In this document: positions 54,744 through 62,517 of the stretch, piece after piece
Position numbering within the stretch: position 1 is the stretch's first letter
How the letters are laid out: each line of letters begins with the position of its first letter
From: Aeromonas tecta
GTDB taxonomy: Bacteria; Pseudomonadota; Gammaproteobacteria; Enterobacterales; Aeromonadaceae
NCBI RefSeq assembly: GCF_000820185.1
Contig: NZ_CDCA01000045.1
Location: 124,001 to 188,000, forward strand
Direction: 5' to 3'
Length of the DNA: 64,000 nt
The notes under the pieces: model-generated
Told to the model about the DNA's origin: nothing
Seen by the model: only the letters and a program-made list of their open reading frames with translations
The model's database searches: none
Program-made: the position numbers and the translations under genes

Positions 54744-55358
54744 ATGTTACATGCACTCTTCTTGCTCGGCCTGGTAGCCGAAGGGATGACTGGCGCGCTG
54801 GCGGCGGGTCGGCGGCGGATGGATCTGTTTGGCGTGGTCATCATCGCCTCGGCGACGGCCATCGGCGGCGGCACCATTCGGGATGTGCTGCTGGGGCATT
54901 ATCCCCTGCTCTGGGTCGAACATCCTCACTATGTGGTACTGGTCGCGGGCGCCGCGCTGGTCAGCGTCATCTGCGCGCCCCTGATGCGCTACCTCGGCAA
55001 GCTGTTCATGGCCCTCGATGCGCTGGGGCTGGTGGTGTTTTCCATCTTTGGCGCCGCCCGGGCGCTGGAGATGGGCCACGGTGCCGGCATCGCCTGCATC
55101 ATGGCGGTGGTGACCGGCGTCTTCGGTGGCGTGCTGCGCGACTTGCTGTGCCAGCGTATCCCGCTGGTGTTTCGGCGCGAGCTCTATGCTGCCGTCTCCC
55201 TGGTCACGGCCGGCCTTTACTGCCTCGCACTGGATCAGGGCCTGCCCAATGACTGGGCCGCCTTCGGGGCGATCGGTATCGGCTTCGTGTTGCGGTTGCT
55301 GGCAGTACGCTTCAAGTGGGGGCTGCCCACCTTCAATTACCAGTACGCCACCCATTGA
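54744..55358 (+). CDS. yicG: TRIC-type channel protein, YicG family
   Basis: A 204-residue, seven-helix inner-membrane protein matching E. coli YicG (UPF0126). The repeat motif ATAIGGGTIRDVLLGHYPLL (first half) recurs as VTGVFGGVLRDLLCQRIPLV (second half); the two GGGxxRD segments line the pore in prokaryotic trimeric intracellular cation (TRIC) channels. It may conduct K+ or take up glycine/other solutes. The site before the ATG is weak (GGGATAACTC). Single gene with terminator after. Confidence 0.92.
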   Translation: MLHALFLLGLVAEGMTGALAAGRRRMDLFGVVIIASATAIGGGTIRDVLLGHYPLLWVEHPHYVVLVAGAALVSVICAPLMRYLGKLFMALDALGLVVFSIFGAARALEMGHGAGIACIMAVVTGVFGGVLRDLLCQRIPLVFRRELYAAVSLVTAGLYCLALDQGLPNDWAAFGAIGIGFVLRLLAVRFKWGLPTFNYQYATH

Positions 55359-55399
55359 GCGCGCCAGCTTCTGGCCTGGCCGAGCAAATAACAGCCAAT

Positions 55400-55427
55400 A
55401 AAAAAGCGCCCATCGGCGCTTTTTTAT
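55400..55427. terminator. Bidirectional terminator
   Basis: A6-AGCGCC-CATC-GGCGCT-T6, between the convergent yicG and lipoprotein genes. Confidence 0.9.
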
Positions 55428-55451
55428 TGAGAACTGAGGCACGGATCAGGC

Positions 55452-55703
55452 TTAGTTGATCCCTTCCGAACTGAAGAAGGTGGCCTTGTCGGCGATGAAA
55501 CGGATCTTGATGTTCTTGCCATCCTTACCCCAGATGCAACTGGTGGTACCGAGCGCATCGTCGCAGCGCTCCGCCTTGCCGAGTATGGTGCTCGCCTCGG
55601 CGTAGCTGATGCCCATCTTCAGCTTGTCGTAGTTCTCACGGTTCAGTTTGCTGCAACCGGTCAACAACAGGGCGATCATTCCCCCGATCAGAATCTGCTT
55701 CAT
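55452..55703 (-). CDS. Small lipoprotein, DUF3862/BamE-like
   Basis: An 83-residue lipoprotein: signal peptide and lipobox LLLTG-C17, then SKLNRENYDKLKMGISYAEA and TILGKAERCDDALGTTSCIW. The NYxKIKxGMxxxEVxxILG pattern is the DUF3862 group, with the same start as BamE-like folds. Two cysteines in the mature part may form a disulfide. AGGAGAGACAG precedes the ATG. The function is unknown. Confidence 0.83.
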   Translation of the reverse strand: MKQILIGGMIALLLTGCSKLNRENYDKLKMGISYAEASTILGKAERCDDALGTTSCIWGKDGKNIKIRFIADKATFFSSEGIN

Positions 55704-55763
55704 CTGTCTCTCCTCTGACTAGTGACCAGAGCCTAGCAGCTGGCATCCCCTCGTGACCAGTGG

Positions 55764-56321
55764 CTACCAGCTGCGAACGGGGCCTGTGTCCAGGTGCACG
55801 AAGTTATCAGACTGGTAATAACCCACGCCGCCGACCTTGAGGTTCAGGGCCGCCTTGCGCAGGTGTGCCAGTTGCACGCCGGGGATCCGTACGTCCACCG
55901 CCTGCCCCAGGGTATGGTAACTGTGTTTGGCGACACCCCGGCTGTGCTGCCGTTTCTGGCGATTGGTCGCCGGGGATCGATAACCCGAGATGAGCTGGAT
56001 TTCCCCCTGACGGCCCAACTTGTGCTGCAGCAGGAACAGCTGATCAAACAGCTTTTTATCGATATTAAACACTTCATTTCTGCGGTAATCGCGGAAGATA
56101 TGATTAAGCTCGGCCAAGCCATCCCGCAGATAGTGGCCGTTCTCCCAATAGCTGGCCTGCACCCGCTCGCCAGTATTGAGATTGAAGAAACTCAGTTCAC
56201 GCCCCGTCGTGCTGCGGCTCGCCATCGCCGGAAACGACACCAGGCTGGCCCCCATCAGGCAACCGGCTCCCAGCAGCAGACGACGTCGGCTTATCTCTTG
56301 TTCCAGCATCGGTTCGTCCAT
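55764..56321 (-). CDS. mepK: Murein endopeptidase MepK-like (YcbK), M15 family
   Basis: A 185-residue protein with a twin-arginine-like leader (SRRRLLLGAGCLMG) and a M15/DUF882 domain: zinc ligands H136 (GVAKHSYHTLGQAVDVRI), D143 and H176 (DNFVHLDTGP). It matches E. coli YcbK, now MepK, which cleaves 3-3 peptide crosslinks made by LD-transpeptidases. It lies directly downstream of an LdtD-type gene on the same strand, as in E. coli (ycbB-ycbK). The start at 56321 or 56309 (MLEQEIS) is uncertain, and neither has a strong ribosome binding site. Confidence 0.92.
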   Translation of the reverse strand: MDEPMLEQEISRRRLLLGAGCLMGASLVSFPAMASRSTTGRELSFFNLNTGERVQASYWENGHYLRDGLAELNHIFRDYRRNEVFNIDKKLFDQLFLLQHKLGRQGEIQLISGYRSPATNRQKRQHSRGVAKHSYHTLGQAVDVRIPGVQLAHLRKAALNLKVGGVGYYQSDNFVHLDTGPVRSW

Positions 56322-56413
56322 CGCATCGTTAAGTAAAACTGGTGAATAAATTTGATACAGACGCCTGAAACTACCCGCCGATAAAAGCCCTGTCAAACCG
56401 CAAACGCCCATAG

Positions 56414-56439
56414 AAAAGCCCGGCATGAGCCGGGCTTTT
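56414..56439. terminator. Hairpin terminator between ldtD and mepK
   Basis: AAAAGCCCGGC/GCCGGGCTTTT, perfect 11-base arms with a four-base loop. It suggests ldtD and mepK are transcribed mostly separately. Confidence 0.85.
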
Positions 56440-56455
56440 CACTCTGTGGCGGGGA

Positions 56456-57937
56456 TCACAACAAGCGGCTCTGGAAGCTCACTCGATCGAATCCGTAAAT
56501 ATCGTTGCGCAGCTGCTGACGACCCTCGTCATCGATCCAGCTGCTCCAGTAGACGGTGAACACCGGAATAGGGGTGGTCAGCGGCAGCCACTTGGTCTGG
56601 GTCTCCTTCAAGATGCTGGCGACCTTGTCCGGCTGATAACGGGAATCCGCCAGCAGCAGCTCGGCCAGATCGTCCGCGTGCTCGACCCGGATGCAGCCGG
56701 AGCTAAAGGCGCGAGCCCCTTGCTCGAACAGGGCCTTGCGCGGGGTCGAGTGTAGATAGATGGCCTCGTTGTTGGGCAGATAGAACTTGTAGCGCCCCAG
56801 AGCATTGTGATCGCCCGGCTTTTGTCGCAGCCGGTAGGGGAAGCCTGATGCCAGCGCCTGATGCCAGCCATCTTCACTGAACTGCACCGGATTGCCCTCG
56901 CCATCGATCACCTCGAACTGCTCCCGATCGAGATAGGCAGGATCCCGGCCCAACTTGGGCAGGATGTCCTTGCTCAGGATGGAGCGCGGCACGTGCCAGG
57001 CGGGGTTGAGTACGATGGAGCGGATCTCGCTGGCGAGGATGGGGGTGGCCCGCTGCTCCTTGCCGACGATGACTCTGCTGGTGAAGACCTCGTTGCCGGA
57101 CTCCACCACGCTCAGGCGATAATCCGGAATATTGACCAGCACATAGCGACCGGCCAGATGATCCACCAGATCCCGGCGCCACAGATTGCGCAGCAACAGG
57201 CTGGCGCGCACTTGCGGCCCGGTATTGAGCCAGCTGCGGGTCTGCCGGCCGATGATGCCATCGGCGGTCAGGCCGTGGCGGCGCTGGAACTGCTTGATGG
57301 CCGCTTCAGTGTCTGCATCATAGGTGGCGTCCTGATGGTTGGGCGCGCCGTCGCCCAGCTCGTTGAGGATGGAGCGGATCTGGCCGAGTTCGGTTGAGCT
57401 CTCACCGGCGCGCAGAGTCGGCATGTCCAGATTGGGCCAATGCTTGGCCATGGGCATAGCCAGCAGCTTGCGCACTTCCTCGCGCACCGCCTCGTACTCG
57501 GCGACCTGGGGTCTGAGCTGTTTGACCTGATCCAGCAGATTGTCACCCATCGGCTCATGGGCAAGGGGCTTGGTCAAGTCGAGCTTGAGGGTCTGCATCT
57601 GTTCGCGGGCGACCAGATCCATGGCACGCCAGGCCTGCTGGAAGCGAGCAAGCTTGCCAAAGGCTTCATCGTAGAGGGCGCCACGCCGCTCGCTCGGCGT
57701 CTTTTGCAGTTGCTGCCAGAGCCGGTAGAAATCCGGGTGCAACTGGGCGAGTACCGCCTCTTGCAACTGGCTCTCCAGCTCACGACGCTCCTGTTCGGCG
57801 GTGCTGCTCTGGTACCAGTCGTGTTGAACGCTGGGGCTGGCCACCACTATCTGTTCTGTGCTGGCATGCGCCATGCCAGCAGGCCAGCAGCCCAGCCAGA
57901 TGAGGTTTGCCAACGCCAACCAATACTTCTTACCCAT
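56456..57937 (-). CDS. ldtD: LD-transpeptidase, LdtD (YcbB) type
   Basis: A 493-residue secreted enzyme: signal peptide (to about residue 26), a mixed alpha scaffold domain, a peptidoglycan-binding helix bundle (about 185-240, TEAAIKQFQRRHGLTADGI), and a YkuD catalytic domain with H396 (IYLHSTPRKALFEQGARAFS) and the nucleophile C415 in SSGCIRVEH. It makes 3-3 crosslinks and can bypass PBPs under beta-lactam stress. I start at 57937 (MGKKYWLALAN) where the signal peptide begins and GGTAAGAAGC precedes; the GTG reading to 57970 is less likely. It is shorter than E. coli YcbB (615). Confidence 0.92.
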   Translation of the reverse strand: MGKKYWLALANLIWLGCWPAGMAHASTEQIVVASPSVQHDWYQSSTAEQERRELESQLQEAVLAQLHPDFYRLWQQLQKTPSERRGALYDEAFGKLARFQQAWRAMDLVAREQMQTLKLDLTKPLAHEPMGDNLLDQVKQLRPQVAEYEAVREEVRKLLAMPMAKHWPNLDMPTLRAGESSTELGQIRSILNELGDGAPNHQDATYDADTEAAIKQFQRRHGLTADGIIGRQTRSWLNTGPQVRASLLLRNLWRRDLVDHLAGRYVLVNIPDYRLSVVESGNEVFTSRVIVGKEQRATPILASEIRSIVLNPAWHVPRSILSKDILPKLGRDPAYLDREQFEVIDGEGNPVQFSEDGWHQALASGFPYRLRQKPGDHNALGRYKFYLPNNEAIYLHSTPRKALFEQGARAFSSGCIRVEHADDLAELLLADSRYQPDKVASILKETQTKWLPLTTPIPVFTVYWSSWIDDEGRQQLRNDIYGFDRVSFQSRLL

Positions 57938-58028
57938 GCTTCTTACCACGCTTACCTCATATCGGTTCACTTCGGCCTGTCAGGCGCAACGGTCAGATGC
58001 CCATGATGCTGGAATGCCAGCGACTTTG

Positions 58029-58796
58029 CTAGCGGGCGGGCGTGTAACGACGCCAGATGAGCGCATGCTCGTCACTCTTGCCAACGGCGCCGAGTGCCTG
58101 GTTGAAACGCGCTACGAAATCGCTCGACAGGGTTCTCTTGCTCAACATGAAATAGGTCGGGGTCTCATAGACCCGCATGGCATGGGGAACTATGCCCTCA
58201 GCCAGCCCCTCTTTCTTCAGACCCCAGGGCGTCGCCAAAATATCCCCAAGAAAGCCATCGATCCGCCCCAGCTGGAGTTTGCGGTAGTTTTGCGCGTCGT
58301 TGACCTGGCTCACCTGGGCCTGGTAGCGCAGCAACAGCGCGGCAATCTCGGCGCCATAGTAATAATCCTTGGTCACCCCCAATGTGTGTCCTTTGGCGAG
58401 CCAGCTGGCCAGGTCCGGCTCGGCATAGTTATCGATCTTGCGCACCCAGAGTGCGCTGCGCCCCGGGTTATAGGCGCTGGAAAACCAGGCGTAACGCACC
58501 CTGTCATCAAAGAAATAAGCCTCCATGGCGATATCCAGTCTGCCCTGTGCCAAGTCTTGCAGCACCCGTTTCCAGGGCCGCTCGATATAGACCAGACGGC
58601 AGCCCAGTCGAGTCGATATCGCATTGAGATAATCCACCGCGAAACCGCGCAGCTGTCGACTCACGCCATCTTGCTGGTAATAGTGATAGGGCGGCCAGTT
58701 GTCGAAACCGACCCGCAAGGGGGTTGTACAGAGCGGCTTGGCCCACGCCAATGAGGCGGGCAACGAGAAGATCAGGCAGAGAAATAGCAGCCTCAT
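58029..58796 (-). CDS. Periplasmic substrate-binding domain protein (SBP_bac_3)
   Basis: A 255-residue secreted protein with a signal peptide ending at about residue 19 (LPASLAWA). The fold is the amino-acid-type binding domain: LRVGFDNWPPYHYYQQDGVS, FAVDYLNAISTRLGCRLVYI, GRLDIAMEAYFFDDRVRYAW. No ABC genes are adjacent; many such proteins are orphans or sensor domains. Two cysteines (CTTPLR, GCRLV) could form a disulfide. Its ligand is unknown. Confidence 0.82.
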   Translation of the reverse strand: MRLLFLCLIFSLPASLAWAKPLCTTPLRVGFDNWPPYHYYQQDGVSRQLRGFAVDYLNAISTRLGCRLVYIERPWKRVLQDLAQGRLDIAMEAYFFDDRVRYAWFSSAYNPGRSALWVRKIDNYAEPDLASWLAKGHTLGVTKDYYYGAEIAALLLRYQAQVSQVNDAQNYRKLQLGRIDGFLGDILATPWGLKKEGLAEGIVPHAMRVYETPTYFMLSKRTLSSDFVARFNQALGAVGKSDEHALIWRRYTPAR

Positions 58797-59118
58797 GAAT
58801 CATCCTTGACGATGTGACGCGCCATCTTAAATCTGCACAGGGAAAATGGCGACAGATCCTGCCACAGCAATGTGCAATATCAGCCATTTGCCTGAGAAGG
58901 CCGCCTGCTGTAGCGCGGGATGCGTTTGACAATAACCACGGGGCTCTGAAGCCAGTCCTGAGGTGGCACGCCTGCCGCCCAAAGGCATTTGGAGAGCAGG
59001 GGTATTGGGGTTAATATGTGAGCAAATTTATTTTTGTGATCTACTATGCTTTTTTTGCAATTGGATTAGCATATGCGCGAAATCTGCCTACCCATCCGTC
59101 AGGCGTCGAGTGAGTAAT
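58797..59118. other. Divergent spacer before the Gtr-like cluster
   Basis: The 322 bases hold the promoters of the binding-protein gene and of the glycosylation cluster. Bases 58990-59075 are AT-rich. No JUMPstart sequence, tRNA or integrase trace is seen, so the cluster does not look like a seroconverting phage insert. Confidence 0.55.
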
Positions 59119-59664
59119 ATGACCTACAAAAAGTTCGGTTTTATGGCTGCCATCATGGCCTTGAGTGGTTTTTACCTCTACACCCTCTATCTGGCTGCTC
59201 ACCCCAACGTGAGCCTGGCTTATAAACTCTATTACCTGGAAGGCAAGACCCGCTTCTGGGAGCACAACTCCAGCATGACCTACCAGCCGGGTAACGAACT
59301 CAATCTCACCAAGCCGAGCCGCTTCCTCTCCAGTGAAGGCTGGGCCAAGAAGCCAAGCGCCGACGGTACCGAGCTGAGCGGTCAGGGCGGTCTCTACTTC
59401 GTCTTGCCCAAGCATCAGGCACAGCCTGAGCAGGTCACCATCCAGGCCAGGATCAACAGCCCGGAGGCTGGTACCCTGCTCAAGGTCGCCCTGGGTCACG
59501 ACTTCACCACCACGGTCAAACTGGCCAAGGCAGGCATCAACGAGATCCGGCTCAACCTGCCCGGTGAATCCTTGACCGCCGATCCCAAGCATCCCAATTT
59601 CCTGGCTCTCTCTGCCCCGACACCGCTCAACGTACAGTCTGTGCGCCTGACCGTGGCCCAGTGA
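59119..59664 (+). CDS. Membrane-anchored protein of unknown function, first gene of the Gtr-like cluster
   Basis: A 181-residue protein with one N-terminal membrane helix (about 6-26, FGFMAAIMALSGFYLYTLYL) and a 150-residue part outside the cytosol, rich in beta strand (HQAQPEQVTIQARINSPEAG and NEIRLNLPGESLTADPKHPN). No cysteines. I do not recognise a family. It is coded 55 bases before the GT2 gene and on the same transcript. It could help the glycosylation, bind the polymer, or be its acceptor-facing part. It does not resemble known GtrC proteins. ATG 59119 has GAGTGAGTAAT before it. Confidence 0.65.
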   Translation: MTYKKFGFMAAIMALSGFYLYTLYLAAHPNVSLAYKLYYLEGKTRFWEHNSSMTYQPGNELNLTKPSRFLSSEGWAKKPSADGTELSGQGGLYFVLPKHQAQPEQVTIQARINSPEAGTLLKVALGHDFTTTVKLAKAGINEIRLNLPGESLTADPKHPNFLALSAPTPLNVQSVRLTVAQ

Positions 59665-59719
59665 AGATAAAACACTAAAAATCAGTTCTTAAACGTGATT
59701 TTCTAATAAGGAAGTTCCC

Positions 59720-60757
59720 ATGTCGCATGCCGATTTTCGACTCTCTCTGGTCGTGCCCGTTTACAACGAAGAAGAGAGCATAGACGCCTTCATCAGCGCG
59801 ATAGACAACGAGCTCGCACCGCTCAAAGACCAGCTCGAGATCGTGTTCGTCAACGATGGCAGCCGCGACCGTACTCGTGAGGTGGTCGAGCAGGCCATCG
59901 CCCGCGATCCCCGCGTCACCTTGGTCAATCTGGCCCGTAACTTCGGCAAAGAAGCCGCCATGACCGCCGGCCTGCATCAGGCCAAGGGCGATGCCATCGT
60001 CCCCATGGACGTGGATCTGCAAGATCCTCCTGCCCTCATTCTGGAATTCGTCAAACTGTGGCAGACCGGCGGCTATGACACCGTTTACGGCATCCGGGTC
60101 GATCGCAGCGCCGACACCCCGATGAAGCGCCTTACCGCCGGCGGCTTCTACCGCTTCTTCAATGCGCTCTCCACCAGCACCAAGCTGCCGGAGAACGCCG
60201 GTGACTTCCGCCTGATCGACCGCAGGGTAGTCGAGGCGCTCAAACAGCTGCCAGAGCGCAACCGCTTCATGAAGGGTCTGTTTGCCTGGGCGGGTTTCCG
60301 CGCCGTCGGCGTTCCCTACGAGCGCCCCGCCCGCCACGCGGGTGAAACCAAGTTCAACTACTGGAAGCTGTGGAACTTCGCCCTCGATGGTCTGCTCAGC
60401 TTCTCCAGCTGGCCGCTGCGGGTGTGGAGCTACGTCGGGGTCGGTGTCTCGCTGATCGCCTTCCTCTACATCCTCAAGATCATCACCCAGGTGCTGTTCT
60501 TTGGCATCGACGTGCCAGGTTACGCCTCGCTGATGTCGGTGATGCTGTTCCTCGGCGGCATCCAGCTACTCTCCCTTGGCATCATCGGCGAATACATTGG
60601 CCGCATGTTCGTCGAGGTGAAACAGCGCCCCGTCTACCTCATCGAAGGGGTCTACGGCCAATACGCCCAGCAAGAAGCAACAAAAGAGCAGCAAGCGGAC
60701 AACAAACCGCAGGCCGCCGCCCCCGCCAAGGGTGAGCAGGAGTCCGCGCCTCAATGA
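59720..60757 (+). CDS. GtrB-type bactoprenol glycosyltransferase (GT2)
   Basis: A 345-residue enzyme: a GT2 catalytic domain (about 8-215) with SLVVPVYNEEESIDAFI, VFVNDGSRDRT, the metal-binding D97-x-D99 (PMDVDLQDPP) and the FRLIDRRVVEAL segment, then two membrane helices (about 228-250 and 262-285) and a charged cytosolic tail rich in Q and E. It fits the GtrB/DPM1-like group, which moves glucose or another sugar from a nucleotide to undecaprenyl phosphate. AAGGAAGTTCCC precedes the ATG. It overlaps the gtrA-like gene by four bases. Confidence 0.9.
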   Translation: MSHADFRLSLVVPVYNEEESIDAFISAIDNELAPLKDQLEIVFVNDGSRDRTREVVEQAIARDPRVTLVNLARNFGKEAAMTAGLHQAKGDAIVPMDVDLQDPPALILEFVKLWQTGGYDTVYGIRVDRSADTPMKRLTAGGFYRFFNALSTSTKLPENAGDFRLIDRRVVEALKQLPERNRFMKGLFAWAGFRAVGVPYERPARHAGETKFNYWKLWNFALDGLLSFSSWPLRVWSYVGVGVSLIAFLYILKIITQVLFFGIDVPGYASLMSVMLFLGGIQLLSLGIIGEYIGRMFVEVKQRPVYLIEGVYGQYAQQEATKEQQADNKPQAAAPAKGEQESAPQ

Positions 60758-61125
60758 TCTCCCGCGAGGAATTCTGGCGTCTGGTTCGCTTTGGTTTCGT
60801 CGGCGGGGGGGCAACCCTCGTCGATCTTGGCACCTCGATTGCGCTGTTTCGTACCTGGCCCACCATCTCGGAGCACCTGGTCACCACCCTGGCGTTTGCG
60901 GTGGCGTTCTGGTTCTCCTTCTTTGGCCACCGTTACATCACCTTCCAAAAGCAGGGGGCAGCCAGCAAGTTCCTGCTGGTCGCGCTCTTCTCACTAGTGG
61001 TGCGTAATCTGCTCTTGAGCGGCCTGCTGTTTGCGGGCCTCTCCGGCCTGCTCCCCGTGGTGATTGCCGCCTTGGCGGTGACCGTACTCACCTACATCCT
61101 CTCTCGCATCTGGGTATTTGCCTGA
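60754..61125 (+). CDS. GtrA-type flippase
   Basis: A 123-residue protein with four membrane helices and the GtrA family start FWRLVRFGFVGGGATLVDLG. The helices end with YILSRIWVFA. GtrA proteins flip lipid-linked sugar to the periplasmic face. It overlaps the GT2 gene by ATGA and the next gene by a TGATG, a typical coupled cassette. Confidence 0.9.
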   Translation: MISREEFWRLVRFGFVGGGATLVDLGTSIALFRTWPTISEHLVTTLAFAVAFWFSFFGHRYITFQKQGAASKFLLVALFSLVVRNLLLSGLLFAGLSGLLPVVIAALAVTVLTYILSRIWVFA

Positions 61126-62285
61126 TGAATGACATGACAATGCCTACCCCCGCCACCGCGGGGCCTTATCGCCCGTCCCTGCGGATTAGCAGCCGTGACT
61201 GGCTGATGATCATCGCCGCCTTCGTGCTGAGTCGAGCCGCTCTTTATGGCATGGGCTACTTCGGTGTCCAGCTCTACGGAGCCCCCGGCATAGGCCCGCT
61301 GCAAGCGTACTGCCAGTTCGACTGTGTCTGGTTCCAGCGCATCATCGAAAACGGCTATGACCTCTACCCACGCTGGCTCAGCAAGGGCAATGCGGCCAAC
61401 TGGGCCTTCATGCCTCTCTACCCCATGCTGGCCGGCGGCCTCTCCACCCTGCTCAACATCGAGAGCCTGATCGGCCTGATGCTGGTGGCCAACATCGCCT
61501 TCTTCATCAGCCTGCCGCTGATGCTGCTGGTGCTGCGTCAGCTCAAGCTAGGGGATGACACGGCCCGGTTCGGGGTCTGGCTGCTGGCCTTCTCGCCCTT
61601 CTCTGCCTACTTCGTCTCCGGCTACACCGAGCCCATGTTCATGGCGCTGATGCTGGGCATGTTCCTGTTCGCCTATCGCGAGCAGTGGCTGATGGTGGCC
61701 TTCCTTGGCATCTTCATCTCCGGCACCCGCAATCTGGGGGTGATGATGGTGTTCCCGGTGCTGATCCTGGCGCTGCAGGCCTATGGCTGGCGCGAGTTCT
61801 TCCGCTTCACCGAGCGGGCCTTCAAGGTGGTGTTTACCCTCTGGGTCATTCCATTCGGTCTGTTCGCCTACATGGTCTATCTCTACCACCTCACCGGTGA
61901 TGCGCTGGCGTTCAAGCACATTCAGGTCGCCTGGGGCCGTTACATGGACAGCCCCCTTGACTGGTGGCTCAGTGGTTTTGAGCTCGGTGGCCGCAAGGCC
62001 TACCTCTCCATCATGGTGATCTTCGGCTGGTGTCTGAACGGCTATCTGTTCAGCCAGAAACGCTGGGCCGAGGCGACCCTGATGTTCATCTGTTGCACCA
62101 TACCGCTGATGACCGGGCTCAACGCCATGCCGCGCTACATGTTCGGACTCTATCCGACACTGTTGGCCATCATACTGCTGACCCATCGCTGGCCTGCCAT
62201 TCGCCCGGCCATCCTGTGCATCAGCGGCATGGTTGCCTCCTTCATCGCAGTGGCCTTCGTCAACTTCAAGTTCTTTACCGTCTGA
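61125..62285 (+). CDS. PIG-V-like GT-C glycosyltransferase
   Basis: A 386-residue integral membrane protein with about ten helices. The first periplasmic loop holds the GT-C catalytic aspartate (D66 in QFDCVWFQRIIENGY; PIG-V family has DSxWYxxIxxxGY), and AFMPLYPMLAGGLSTLLN and SPFSAYFVSGYTEPMFMALM follow. PIG-V proteins add mannose to GPI anchors in eukaryotes; bacterial members act on lipid-linked or protein acceptors. In the classical gtrABC cassette the third gene is the type-specific transferase. Here it has this fold, so it likely moves a polyprenyl-linked sugar onto an outside acceptor, which is not known. Confidence 0.8.
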   Translation: MNDMTMPTPATAGPYRPSLRISSRDWLMIIAAFVLSRAALYGMGYFGVQLYGAPGIGPLQAYCQFDCVWFQRIIENGYDLYPRWLSKGNAANWAFMPLYPMLAGGLSTLLNIESLIGLMLVANIAFFISLPLMLLVLRQLKLGDDTARFGVWLLAFSPFSAYFVSGYTEPMFMALMLGMFLFAYREQWLMVAFLGIFISGTRNLGVMMVFPVLILALQAYGWREFFRFTERAFKVVFTLWVIPFGLFAYMVYLYHLTGDALAFKHIQVAWGRYMDSPLDWWLSGFELGGRKAYLSIMVIFGWCLNGYLFSQKRWAEATLMFICCTIPLMTGLNAMPRYMFGLYPTLLAIILLTHRWPAIRPAILCISGMVASFIAVAFVNFKFFTV

Positions 62286-62312
62286 CGCCGTCTGACGAAA
62301 AAACGCTCGAAC

Positions 62313-62340
62313 AATGCCGGTCACTCGACCGGCATTTTTT
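62313..62340 (+). terminator. Terminator of the Gtr-like cluster
   Basis: AATGCCGGTC/GACCGGCATT perfect arms with a four-base loop, then T6. Confidence 0.92.
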
Positions 62341-62517
62341 ATGGGCGCAGCTCAGAGCGGTCGCACGGCAGGCATCACACTTTGTTCCGCTTGAAAACGT
62401 AACCATTTGAACTGACCTCACAAATCGGGATTTTACCGATCCAGCCGCTGCCTTTAGCCCCCTAGAATAAGCTCCTCAACGGGATCCGACCCGCTCACCC
62501 AGCTCAAGGAATGGCTT

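Noticed and set aside
62405..62517. MalT box before malS
   Set aside because: Only a weak GTTGAGGAG-like match on the reverse strand; below what I would call a site.
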